NCBI GenBank assembly: GCA_902826305.1
Contig: CADEEH010000044.1
Coordinates: 1-35,109 of the forward strand
Source of the DNA: an uncultured Burkholderiales bacterium
GTDB taxonomy: Bacteria; Pseudomonadota; Gammaproteobacteria; Burkholderiales; Burkholderiaceae_E
Length of the DNA: 35,109 nucleotides
Reading direction: 5' to 3'
Within the stretch, counting starts at the first letter, position 1, and every line of letters starts with the position of its first letter. The notes under the pieces were generated by a model that was not told the DNA's origin, did no database searches, and worked only from the letters and a program-made list of their open reading frames with translations. Shown here piece by piece: positions 18,421-25,601 of this stretch. A program made the translations under genes and the position numbers.

Positions 18421-19494
18421 TCAGACGGTGGCGATCGGGGTCGCGGGAGAACCGACCGCCCCCGGCAGGCGCAGTGCCGGCGCGGTCAGCAGGAAGCGGT
18501 TGCGACCGTTGGCACGCAACCATCGGGCCAGCGGCGTCAGGTGCCAGATCTCGCCCAGGTGCACACCGAGCTTGAACAGGCAGTGTTCGTGCAGCGGCAA
18601 GGTCGCACAGCAGCCGGCGGGCTGCGAGGTCGGCGGATGTGCCTCGACCGCGTAGTTGTCGGCCGCGAGGATCGCCAGCCCGCTGTCGGTGATCCACTGC
18701 AGCAGGCGGGGATCGCGGCCGTCGAGCACCGCGCAGGCGCCGTGCAGCACCTCGGCGTCGGGTTGCCCCGCCATCTCGACCAGCTTGTCCGCGAAACCGG
18801 TGTGCAGCAGCACCATGTCGCCCGGTTCGACGACGACCCGGTCGTCGTCGAGGACCTGCATCAGCCGGTCGTAGCCGACGACGATCCGTGTGTCGCCGAC
18901 ATGGGCGCGCAGATCGATCATCACGCCGCGGCCCTGCACGCCGTGGTGTGCCATGTGCTCGATGCCCAGCGCACGCGCACCCGAGGTCGTCTTCGGGCCG
19001 CCGCGCGTGGGCACGCCCGCATCCTCGGGGTCGGTCGGCCCGAAGATGTGGAAACCGGCGCGATACCCGTTGTAGAACACCGGCTCGGGCAGTCCGTCGC
19101 CGTTGGCATCGAACATCGAGCCGACGTGGGCGAAGCTGTCCCACTGCGTCGAATACTGCAGGTGCATCACCACCAGGTCGTCGCAGATCACGTCGCTGTG
19201 ATCCGGATTGTCGTCGCACAGGCGATACGGCATGTTCGGCCGCCCGTTGCGCAGCGTCGGTCGCAAGATGGGCGGATGGCGACGCGGATTCAGCGCGCTG
19301 CCCCCGGGCAGGTCCAGCGGCAGCGACAGGCAGAAGGTGCGGCCCTCACGGACCTCGGCCACGCCCTGCCTGACCTTCTCCGGCGTGATCAGGTTCAGCC
19401 TGCCGAGCTGGTCGTCGGGTCCGAAGTCGCCCCAGGTCGATCCGTCGGGCCGGCGCACCCAGCGCGGCGCACCCGGTCGTTCGTCGATGGCCAT
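18421..19494 (-). CDS. Cyclase family protein (kynurenine formamidase/isatin hydrolase-like fold)
   Basis: The 357-residue protein belongs to the metal-dependent 'cyclase' family (PF04199). The metal-binding signature appears as STQWDSFAHVGSMFD (115-129), followed by HHGVQGRGVMIDLRAHVGD and GDMVLLHTGFADK; the C-terminal half has LPLHEHCLFKLGVHLGEIWHL. Family members hydrolyse amide or lactam bonds, or ring-open cyclic compounds, with manganese or zinc. The tryptophan-containing TQWDxFAHVG variant is common in environmental proteobacteria and has no settled substrate. ATG 19494 is chosen because GGGAG lies five bases upstream; ATG 19515 has none. It sits between livF (43 bp) and the IclR gene, so its substrate may be what the Liv transporter imports. 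Confidence 0.85.
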   Translation of the reverse strand: MAIDERPGAPRWVRRPDGSTWGDFGPDDQLGRLNLITPEKVRQGVAEVREGRTFCLSLPLDLPGGSALNPRRHPPILRPTLRNGRPNMPYRLCDDNPDHSDVICDDLVVMHLQYSTQWDSFAHVGSMFDANGDGLPEPVFYNGYRAGFHIFGPTDPEDAGVPTRGGPKTTSGARALGIEHMAHHGVQGRGVMIDLRAHVGDTRIVVGYDRLMQVLDDDRVVVEPGDMVLLHTGFADKLVEMAGQPDAEVLHGACAVLDGRDPRLLQWITDSGLAILAADNYAVEAHPPTSQPAGCCATLPLHEHCLFKLGVHLGEIWHLTPLARWLRANGRNRFLLTAPALRLPGAVGSPATPIATV

Positions 19495-19537
19495 GTCGTC
19501 TCCCGTGTCCCGCATCGATTCGTCGTTCGTGCCGGCC

Positions 19538-20293
19538 TCAGGCGGCGTGGCCGCCGAGGTACACCCGGCGCACCAGCTCGCCGTCACGCAGTCGCTCGGC
19601 CGGTGCACTGACCGCGATCCGCCCGGTCTCCACCAGGTAGCCCCAATGCGCGTGGCGCAGCGCCTTCTCGACCAGTTGCTCGACCAGCAGGATCGCGAGG
19701 CCTTCGGCACACAGCGCCGCGGCGACCTCGAGGATCCGGTCGATGACGATCGGCGCCAGCCCGCCCGACGGTTCGTCGAGCACCAGCAGCCGCGGATCGC
19801 CGATCACGCCCTGCGCGACGGCGAGGATCTGCTGCTGGCCGCCCGACAGGCGCGAGGCCATCTGCGAGCGACGCTGCGCCAGTTCAGGGAACAGCGCGTA
19901 GATCCGTTCGAGCTTCGTGGGATCACCCCGCGGCGCCTTCGCGTAGGTGCCGATCAGCAGGTTGTCCTCGACCGACAGCGTGTGGAACACGCGGTGGCCC
20001 TCGAGCACCTGGACGATGCCGGCCTGCACCGTCTCGCGTGGTGTCGCCGCGGTCAGGTCGCGGCCGTCGAACGTGACGGTGCCGGCGCGCTTGGGAATCA
20101 GCGCCGAGATCGCATGCAGGATCGTGCTCTTGCCGGCCCCGTTGCGCCCGAGGATCACGACGAACTCGCCGGCGCGCACGTCGAACGACACGTCGCGCAC
20201 GACCTCGGCCTTGCCGTAGGCCACGTGCAGCCCGCGCACGTCGAGCAGCACCTTCGCCGGCCGTCGGTCGATGTCGCCGGTGTCCATGGTCAC
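19538..20293 (-). CDS. livF: Branched-chain amino acid/carboxylate ABC transporter ATP-binding protein LivF
   Basis: The 251-residue ATPase has Walker A GRNGAGKST, signature RLSGGQQQILAVAQ, Walker B LLVLDEP and the LivF hallmark GLAPIVIDRI. It powers the LivHM permease together with LivG. Start is GTG 20293, whose bases overlap the livG stop as GTGA; ATG 20287 two codons later is nearly as likely. The liv name describes the family; since the operon is joined to a CoA-dependent catabolic cluster, the true cargo may be an organic acid and not leucine. The cyclase-family gene follows after 43 bp. Confidence 0.93.
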   Translation of the reverse strand: MTMDTGDIDRRPAKVLLDVRGLHVAYGKAEVVRDVSFDVRAGEFVVILGRNGAGKSTILHAISALIPKRAGTVTFDGRDLTAATPRETVQAGIVQVLEGHRVFHTLSVEDNLLIGTYAKAPRGDPTKLERIYALFPELAQRRSQMASRLSGGQQQILAVAQGVIGDPRLLVLDEPSGGLAPIVIDRILEVAAALCAEGLAILLVEQLVEKALRHAHWGYLVETGRIAVSAPAERLRDGELVRRVYLGGHAA

Positions 20294-21111
20294 GCGCCCA
20301 GGTACACCCGGATCACCTCCGGATCGGTGCGCACCGCCTCGGGTGTGCCGTGCCGGATCATCCGGCCGACGTCCAGCGCGGTGACGCGGTCGCAGACCCG
20401 GAACACGAAGTCGGTGTGATGTTCGACCAGCAGCACGCCGATCCCGCCGTCGCGCAGCGTGCGCACGATGTCGCCCAGATGTTCGATCTCGTCGGTCGAC
20501 AGGCCGCCGGCCGGCTCGTCGAGCAGCATGAATCGCGGCGACATCGCCAGGCCGCGGGCGATCTCGAGGAACCGCTGCTCCGCGTGTTCGAGCAGGTTCG
20601 CGCGCCGGGTGATCGCATGGCCCAGTCCGACGCCGTGCAGCAGCTCGATCGCGTGTTCGCGCGCGGCCGCGTCCTCGCGCGCGGCGCCGGGCAGGCCGAA
20701 CGCGGTGCCGAGGAAGCCGGCCCGGCCGTGGACCCAGGCGCCGAGCATCGCGTTCTCCAGCACCGACAGTGTCGGCAGCAGCCGAGGCTTCTGGAACGTG
20801 CGCGCGATGCCGAGCACCGCGCGCCGCTGGACCCGGGCGCCTTCGAGTCGTTCGCCGCCGATGCCCACCGAACCCGAGGTCGGCTGGTAGTAGCCCGACA
20901 GCATGTTCAGCATCGTCGTCTTGCCGCTGCCGTTCGGTCCGATCAGCCCGTGGATCTCGCCGGGCCGCAGCTCGAGTGACACGTGGTCCAGTGCGACCAG
21001 GCCGCCGAAGGTCTTGGTGACGTCGTCGGCGCGCAGCGGCTCGCCGGCGTGTGCGGCACCGTTTGCGGGCGCGGGCGTGGCGACGGCGGCCGGTGTGGCG
21101 ACGGTGTTCAC
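20290..21111 (-). CDS. livG: Branched-chain amino acid/carboxylate ABC transporter ATP-binding protein LivG
   Basis: The 273-residue ATPase has Walker A GPNGSGKT (58-65), Walker B FMLLDEPAGGLS (194-205) and the LivG-type C-terminus VTALDVGRMIRHGTPEAV. The ABC signature is unusual: where LivG proteins normally have LSYGEQR or LSGGQ, this one has LEHAEQR (174-180), with the serine and glycine replaced. The first 25 residues are an Ala/Pro/Thr-rich tail not needed for the fold. Start is GTG 21111, overlapping the livM stop as GTGA; the much longer frame to 21879 lies inside livM and is rejected. It overlaps livF likewise, so the ATPases are translationally coupled. Confidence 0.92.
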   Translation of the reverse strand: MNTVATPAAVATPAPANGAAHAGEPLRADDVTKTFGGLVALDHVSLELRPGEIHGLIGPNGSGKTTMLNMLSGYYQPTSGSVGIGGERLEGARVQRRAVLGIARTFQKPRLLPTLSVLENAMLGAWVHGRAGFLGTAFGLPGAAREDAAAREHAIELLHGVGLGHAITRRANLLEHAEQRFLEIARGLAMSPRFMLLDEPAGGLSTDEIEHLGDIVRTLRDGGIGVLLVEHHTDFVFRVCDRVTALDVGRMIRHGTPEAVRTDPEVIRVYLGA

Positions 21112-22121
21112 GCGGCCCCGCCGGGGGAACGGCGCTCGCGGATCGCCCGCGCGAGCCGGGGCAGGTCGGGCCTGACCGGCACGCTGTCGAGCTTGCGCGG
21201 GCGCAGGCGCTCGCCGATCACCTCGAACAGCCGGCCGATGCCCTCGGGCACCACCAGCACGACGACGAGCAGCAGCAGTCCGTAGAAGAAGGTGCCGAGC
21301 TTGGCGAGCGGCGCGACCAGTTCGGGCAGCGCCGTCAGCACCACCGCGCCCAGGAACGGGCCCAGGATGCTGCCGCGCCCGCCGATGATGATGCAGACGA
21401 AGAAGAACATGCTGAGTTCGAAGTGGAACGTGTCCGGCGTGATGTAGCTCTGCAGCGAGGCGAAGAGCGCACCGCCGACGCCGGCGGCCACGCCGCTGAA
21501 GACGAAGGTGACCAGCTTGGACCGGAACACCGGCACACCGACTGCCTGCGCGGTGACGACGCTGTCGCGGATCGCGATCAGCCCGCGCCCGAAGCGACGC
21601 CGGGCGACGTTCCAGGTCAGCCAGGTCACCAGCGCCGCGGCACCCGCGGTCAGGTAGTAGAAACCGGCGGGGGTGTCGAACGGCGCGGGGAATCCCGGCA
21701 CCGCCAGGCCGATGCCGCCACCGGTCAGCTCGCCTTGGGCGAGCACGAACTCGCCGACGATCAGCGAGACCGCCATCGTCGCCATCGCGAAGTAGAACCC
21801 GGGCAGGCGCAGCGACGGCAGTCCGAGCAGCAGGCCGGCGGCACCACACAACGCACCCGAGGCCGCAACCGCGAGCCACGGGTTCACGCCGTATTTCCCG
21901 GCGACGATCGCGAACGTGTAGGCGCCGATCGACAGCAGGCCGACGTGGCCGATCGACAGTTGCCCGCTGTAGCCGATGACCAGGTTCAGGCCGCCGATCA
22001 GCACCCAGTAGGCGGCGATCAGCGTCGCCAGGTGCAGGCGGTACTGGTCACCGGCCCACCACGGCAACGTGGCCGCGGCGAGCAGGAACACCACTGGCAG
22101 GGCGAACGCCTTGATCCGCAT
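21108..22121 (-). CDS. livM: Branched-chain amino acid/carboxylate ABC transporter permease LivM
   Basis: The 337-residue membrane protein is a LivM-type permease. It begins MRIKAFALPVVFLLAAA and has about nine hydrophobic helices, the conserved NLVIGYSGQLSIGHVGLLSIGAY segment, the cytoplasmic coupling loop GRGLIAIRDSVVTAQAVGVPVFRSKL that docks the ATPases, and GGRGSILGPFLGAV. A charged tail of some 35 residues follows the last helix. Its ATG shares one base with the livH stop (TGATG). With LivH it forms the channel for the ligand delivered by LivK. Confidence 0.94.
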   Translation of the reverse strand: MRIKAFALPVVFLLAAATLPWWAGDQYRLHLATLIAAYWVLIGGLNLVIGYSGQLSIGHVGLLSIGAYTFAIVAGKYGVNPWLAVAASGALCGAAGLLLGLPSLRLPGFYFAMATMAVSLIVGEFVLAQGELTGGGIGLAVPGFPAPFDTPAGFYYLTAGAAALVTWLTWNVARRRFGRGLIAIRDSVVTAQAVGVPVFRSKLVTFVFSGVAAGVGGALFASLQSYITPDTFHFELSMFFFVCIIIGGRGSILGPFLGAVVLTALPELVAPLAKLGTFFYGLLLLVVVLVVPEGIGRLFEVIGERLRPRKLDSVPVRPDLPRLARAIRERRSPGGAA

Positions 22122-22981
22122 CACACCGGCCGCACGTTGCGCGAGCCGAGCAGCCCCTCGGGCTTGACCAGCAGCACCAGCATCAGCAGCCCGACCGCGA
22201 CCGTCTGCTGGTACTCGCCGCCGATCCAGTAGCTGGCGAACGCGTTCAGCAGGCCGAGCGCGAAGCCGCCGATCAGCGCACCGACGTTGCTGCCCAGCCC
22301 GCCGACCGCCAGCGCGATGAACCCGTTGAGTGTCAGCGACAGGCCGAGTGCAAAATACGCGAACGTCAGTTGGCCGGCGGCGAAACCGGTCAGCCCGCCG
22401 AGCGCCCCGGCGAGCACGTAGGAGGCGGCACGGATCCGGTCGGTGGACACGCCGCGTGCACGTGCGGCGAACGCGTCCTCGGACATCGCGACGAAGAGTT
22501 TGCCGTACATCGTCCGCGAATAGAACACGCCGAGCCCGGCGGCCATCGCGATCGCCAGCACGACCGGCAGCCAGAACTTCTGGTCGGCGATGCCGGCACT
22601 GAAGTCCTGCGCGATCAGCCGCGGGAACGGTTTCGGTTCGGTTCCCCACCACAGGCCGACGGCCTGCTGGATCATCGTGGCCACGGCCAGTGTCGACAGC
22701 AGCCACAGATGTTCGTCGCTGCGCGCGAGCACACGACGGATCGCGATCAGGTCGGTCAGCCAGCCGAACGCCGCGCCGATCGCGACCGCGATCACCAGGC
22801 CCAGCCACCACGGCAGCCCGAGGCCGGAGATCGCGTAGGCGCCGAACACGCCGCCGAGCATCGGCAGGTGTCCGGTGGTCACCGACAGCACCTTCGAGGT
22901 CGAGAACATCACGTTGTAGACCAGCGCCGTGGCCGCGAACACGGCCCCGGTCGCCAGTCCGGCGACGATCACGAACAGCAT
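22121..22981 (-). CDS. livH: Branched-chain amino acid/carboxylate ABC transporter permease LivH
   Basis: The 286-residue membrane protein is a LivH-type permease. It has around eight hydrophobic segments, the N-terminal GLATGAVFAATALVYNVMF stretch, the coupling loop MYGKLFVAMSEDAFAARARGV, and a C-terminal GGLGSNVGALIGGFALGLL. NVMFSTSKVLSVTTGHLPMLGG replaces the more usual NxAHGEFLMLGA. The family is right, but the divergence fits a cargo other than leucine. The ATG lies 25 bp after the livK stop, with only a weak ribosome site, and the gene ends overlapping livM. Confidence 0.93.
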   Translation of the reverse strand: MLFVIVAGLATGAVFAATALVYNVMFSTSKVLSVTTGHLPMLGGVFGAYAISGLGLPWWLGLVIAVAIGAAFGWLTDLIAIRRVLARSDEHLWLLSTLAVATMIQQAVGLWWGTEPKPFPRLIAQDFSAGIADQKFWLPVVLAIAMAAGLGVFYSRTMYGKLFVAMSEDAFAARARGVSTDRIRAASYVLAGALGGLTGFAAGQLTFAYFALGLSLTLNGFIALAVGGLGSNVGALIGGFALGLLNAFASYWIGGEYQQTVAVGLLMLVLLVKPEGLLGSRNVRPV

Positions 22982-23006
22982 CGGTGTGACCCCGCGGTGC
23001 GACGCG

Positions 23007-24194
23007 TCAGCGCGCGACCTTGAAGCTGCCGTCGCGGAACGTGTTGGCGACGTTGGCGACCATGCCGCTGTCCGGGAATCCGTTCTTGTTGGTCGCGCTC
23101 CAGCTGTAGGTGCCGTAGACGCCCTTGAACCCCTTCGTGCCCTCGAGCGCGGCCTGGATCGCGGCCGGATCGGTCGAGCCGGCGGTCTTGATCGCGTGTT
23201 CGATGATCTTCACGCAGTCGTAGCCCATCGCGACCCACCAGAACAGGATGTCGATCTCGCCGCCGCCGGTGACCAGTTTGGCGCGGACCTTGTCGACCAG
23301 CTGCTGGGTCTGCGCCGGCAGCTTGCCGTCGTCGCCGTACGAGGTGCTGACGTAGCCCGAACCGAACGTGTTGCCCCAGTACTCGGGCTTGTTGAGCAGC
23401 TTGCGGATCTGCGCGGCCATCAGCGCCGGATGGCCGACGACCGGCACGTCCCAGCCCATGTCGCCGCGTGCGTTCAGCATCCGGCCGAGCAGGCCGGTGG
23501 CGGCCGACCACGGCATGATCACGTCGGCGCCGGCGGCCTTCGCCTTCTGCATCTCGTCGGTCAGGTCGGTCTTGTTCGGATCGATCAGCACCGAGTAGAC
23601 CGGCTCGACGCCCGCGGCCTTGAGCATCTCGGTCGCGGTCTTTGCGCTGGAGGTGCCGTAGCCGGTCGTGTCGCCGATCACCGCGACCTTCGATTTCTTC
23701 AGGTTCTTCAGCGCGTAGTCGTTGGCGGTCGTGATCCACTGCCGGTTCGTGTTGATGACCCGGAACGCCCGCGGGTACTTGACCGGATCGATCAGCTCGT
23801 CGATCGCGCCGATGACCAGGTTGGGCACACCGGCCTTGGCCAGGATCGGGGTCGCGCCGAGTCCCTCGCCGGAGTTCACCGGGCCGATTACGAACTGCAC
23901 CTTCTCGCTGAAGGCGAGCTGCTGCGCGAAGTTCACCGCCTTGGTCGGATCACCGGCGGTGTCGCGGGTCAGCAGTTCGACCTTGCGGCCGAGGATCCCG
24001 CCGGCGGCGTTGATCTCGTCGACTGCCAGCTGCACACCCTGGTTCTCGGCGATCGCCGCCGACGACAGCGGGCCGGTCAACGACGACAGCCAGCCCACCT
24101 TGATCGCGTCCTGGGCCCGCGCCGGCGAACCGGCGACCAGCAGCGACAGCACCAGCGATGCCGCCGAAATGGATTTCGTCAAACGGAACGTCAT
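23007..24194 (-). CDS. livK: ABC transporter substrate-binding protein, LivK/periplasmic binding fold type I
   Basis: The 395-residue protein has a signal peptide (MTFRLTKSISAASLVLSLLV, likely cut after ARA at 27). The mature protein is of the Leu/Ile/Val-binding type: IKVGWLSSLTGPLSS, QLAVDEINAAGGILGRKVEL, RDTAGDPTKAVNFAQQL, FVIGPVNSGEGLGATPI and KKSKVAVIGDTTGYGTSSA. Relatives bind amino acids, amides, urea or aromatic and dicarboxylic acids; the residues seen do not settle the ligand. The ATG at 24194 has AGAGGAG four to five bases upstream. It heads the long leftward run behind a clear promoter, and as the first gene it is likely the most highly expressed. Confidence 0.94.
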   Translation of the reverse strand: MTFRLTKSISAASLVLSLLVAGSPARAQDAIKVGWLSSLTGPLSSAAIAENQGVQLAVDEINAAGGILGRKVELLTRDTAGDPTKAVNFAQQLAFSEKVQFVIGPVNSGEGLGATPILAKAGVPNLVIGAIDELIDPVKYPRAFRVINTNRQWITTANDYALKNLKKSKVAVIGDTTGYGTSSAKTATEMLKAAGVEPVYSVLIDPNKTDLTDEMQKAKAAGADVIMPWSAATGLLGRMLNARGDMGWDVPVVGHPALMAAQIRKLLNKPEYWGNTFGSGYVSTSYGDDGKLPAQTQQLVDKVRAKLVTGGGEIDILFWWVAMGYDCVKIIEHAIKTAGSTDPAAIQAALEGTKGFKGVYGTYSWSATNKNGFPDSGMVANVANTFRDGSFKVAR

Positions 24195-24209
24195 GGTCTC
24201 CTCTTTCCG

Positions 24210-24221
24210 GCCCTCGAGGGC
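24210..24221. promoter_or_regulatory. 12-bp perfect palindrome in the livK leader
   Basis: GCCCTCGAGGGC is a perfect palindrome lying between the predicted start point of the livK transcript (near 24230) and the ribosome site before the livK ATG. A repressor bound here would block the promoter, so it is an operator candidate for the IclR protein of the operon or for another regulator. It could also form by chance in GC-rich DNA. Confidence 0.4.
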
Positions 24222-24236
24222 TCTATGGGTCTGCGG

Positions 24237-24265
24237 ATCATTCTCTCTGCATGGGAATCTGTCAA
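24237..24265 (-). promoter_or_regulatory. Sigma70-type promoter of the liv-catabolic operon
   Basis: On the minus strand TTGACA (24265-24260) is a perfect -35, followed by exactly 17 bases and AATGAT (24242-24237), a four-of-six -10. Transcription would begin near 24230, giving a leader of about 36 bases before livK. It is the best promoter seen in the window and lies in the 164-bp gap upstream of livK. No comparable site was seen in the short gaps further down the run, although internal promoters cannot be excluded. Confidence 0.75.
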
Positions 24266-24336
24266 TCCCCCGCGGAATCAGGTGCTCCGGGGGAAGTCGG
24301 TCAGACGAAACGATGGGCGGAGGACCTCGACAGACC

Positions 24337-24357
24337 ACGGCGCGCGGACGGCGCCGT
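24337..24357 (-). terminator. Hairpin just after the DUF1501 gene
   Basis: ACGGCGC (24337-24343) and GCGCCGT (24351-24357) form a perfect 7-bp stem with a seven-base loop, starting one base after the stop codon of the DUF1501 gene. The position suits a terminator separating that gene from the livK promoter. No T-tract follows, so an intrinsic terminator would be weak. Confidence 0.4.
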
Positions 24358-24358
24358 A

Positions 24359-25585
24359 TCAGCCGAAGATCGGGAAGGGTTCGTGGCGGCCGCGCAGGAC
24401 GGCGGCCGACTGGTCGCTGCCGAGCCAGCCCGAGATCATCGTCGCGTAGACGCGGCGGAAATCGGTCGTGTGGATCAGGTTGTCGCCGGCATCGAGCCTG
24501 GCCAGGCTGACCGGCTGGCCGTAGTGCCCGCCGCGCACCGACTTGCCGACGACGAACATCTGGTTCGCGGTGCCGTGGTCGGTGCCCAGGTTGGCGTTCT
24601 CCGGCACGCGCCGGCCGAACTCGGAGAACACCATCATCGCGACCCGGTCGGCCTGGCCGATCCGTTCGAGGTCGCGCATGAAACCGGCGATCGCGTCGGA
24701 GACGTAGGTCAGCAGTCGCGAATGCAGGTCGGCCTGCTGGACGTGGGTGTCGAACGCGTTGTTGCGATACGCGACGTAGTACAGCCGCGTCGGCAGCCCG
24801 GCGTTGATCAGCGCGGCGACCTTCGGCAGCTGCACCGGAATGATCCCGTAGTCGACCGGCGTCTTGTAGCCGGCCCACGCCTGGCGCACCAGCGCCGACG
24901 AATCGATCGCGCTGCGCGCGGTGCCGCGCAGGAAAACACGCGTCGCGTTGCCGTCGTCGAGCCCGGTGTCGACCGCATCGAGGATCGGCCGCGACTGGAA
25001 GTTGCCCTTGCGCCGGAACCGTTCCGGATCGTCGAACACCACCGGCACGTGGACCCGGCTCTTGACCGCGAGCGATTGGGCTCCGTCGATGTTGACGATC
25101 GTGTTCGGCTGGTAACGCGGCTCGATCACGTCGGCGAGCCGCCCGACCCAGCCGTACTCCTCGCCGCTGTTGGGCGCCGCGGTGTGCCAGTACGCCATCG
25201 ACGTGAAGTGTGAATACGACGGATTGTCGTAGCCGCAGCCGTGCACGATCGCGACGCGGCCGTCGTTGGCGAGCCGCTCGAAACCGGCCATGCCGGGTGA
25301 CCAGCCGAAGTGATCGTCGAAACGGCGCACACGCTGCTTCGGAATGCCCAGCCTCGGCCGCAGCCGGTAGTAGATGTCGTCGCCGTACGGCACCAGCGTG
25401 TTGAGACCGTCGTTGCCGCCGGACAGCTCGACGACGACCAGGATGCGTTCGTTGGCGGGCTCGGCGGCCAGCGCGGACTCGAGCACGTACGGCGAGGCCG
25501 CACCCGCGCCCAGGACGACCGCGTTGCGCAGGAAGTGCCGGCGGTGGCGGTCCAGCAGGCGGCGGTCGCTGTGATCGAGGCTCAT
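24359..25585 (-). CDS. DUF1501 family secreted protein
   Basis: The 408-residue protein belongs to DUF1501, a family with the alkaline phosphatase/sulfatase-like fold and no assigned reaction. The N-terminus carries a twin-arginine motif, RRHFLRN (15-21), then a mild hydrophobic stretch and a likely cut after ALA at 40, so it is probably exported folded by the Tat system. Conserved segments are VVVELSGGNDGLNTLVPYGD, NPSYSHFTSMAYWHTA, MMVFSEFGRRVPENANLGTDHGTANQMFVVG and VRGGHYG; the Asp-His in GTDHGT is a likely metal or catalytic site. It starts 16 bp after the DUF1800 stop, and the two families are regularly neighbours, which suggests a joint extracytoplasmic function. Confidence 0.88.
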   Translation of the reverse strand: MSLDHSDRRLLDRHRRHFLRNAVVLGAGAASPYVLESALAAEPANERILVVVELSGGNDGLNTLVPYGDDIYYRLRPRLGIPKQRVRRFDDHFGWSPGMAGFERLANDGRVAIVHGCGYDNPSYSHFTSMAYWHTAAPNSGEEYGWVGRLADVIEPRYQPNTIVNIDGAQSLAVKSRVHVPVVFDDPERFRRKGNFQSRPILDAVDTGLDDGNATRVFLRGTARSAIDSSALVRQAWAGYKTPVDYGIIPVQLPKVAALINAGLPTRLYYVAYRNNAFDTHVQQADLHSRLLTYVSDAIAGFMRDLERIGQADRVAMMVFSEFGRRVPENANLGTDHGTANQMFVVGKSVRGGHYGQPVSLARLDAGDNLIHTTDFRRVYATMISGWLGSDQSAAVLRGRHEPFPIFG

Positions 25586-25601
25586 CGGCGTCGCGTCCGG
25601 T

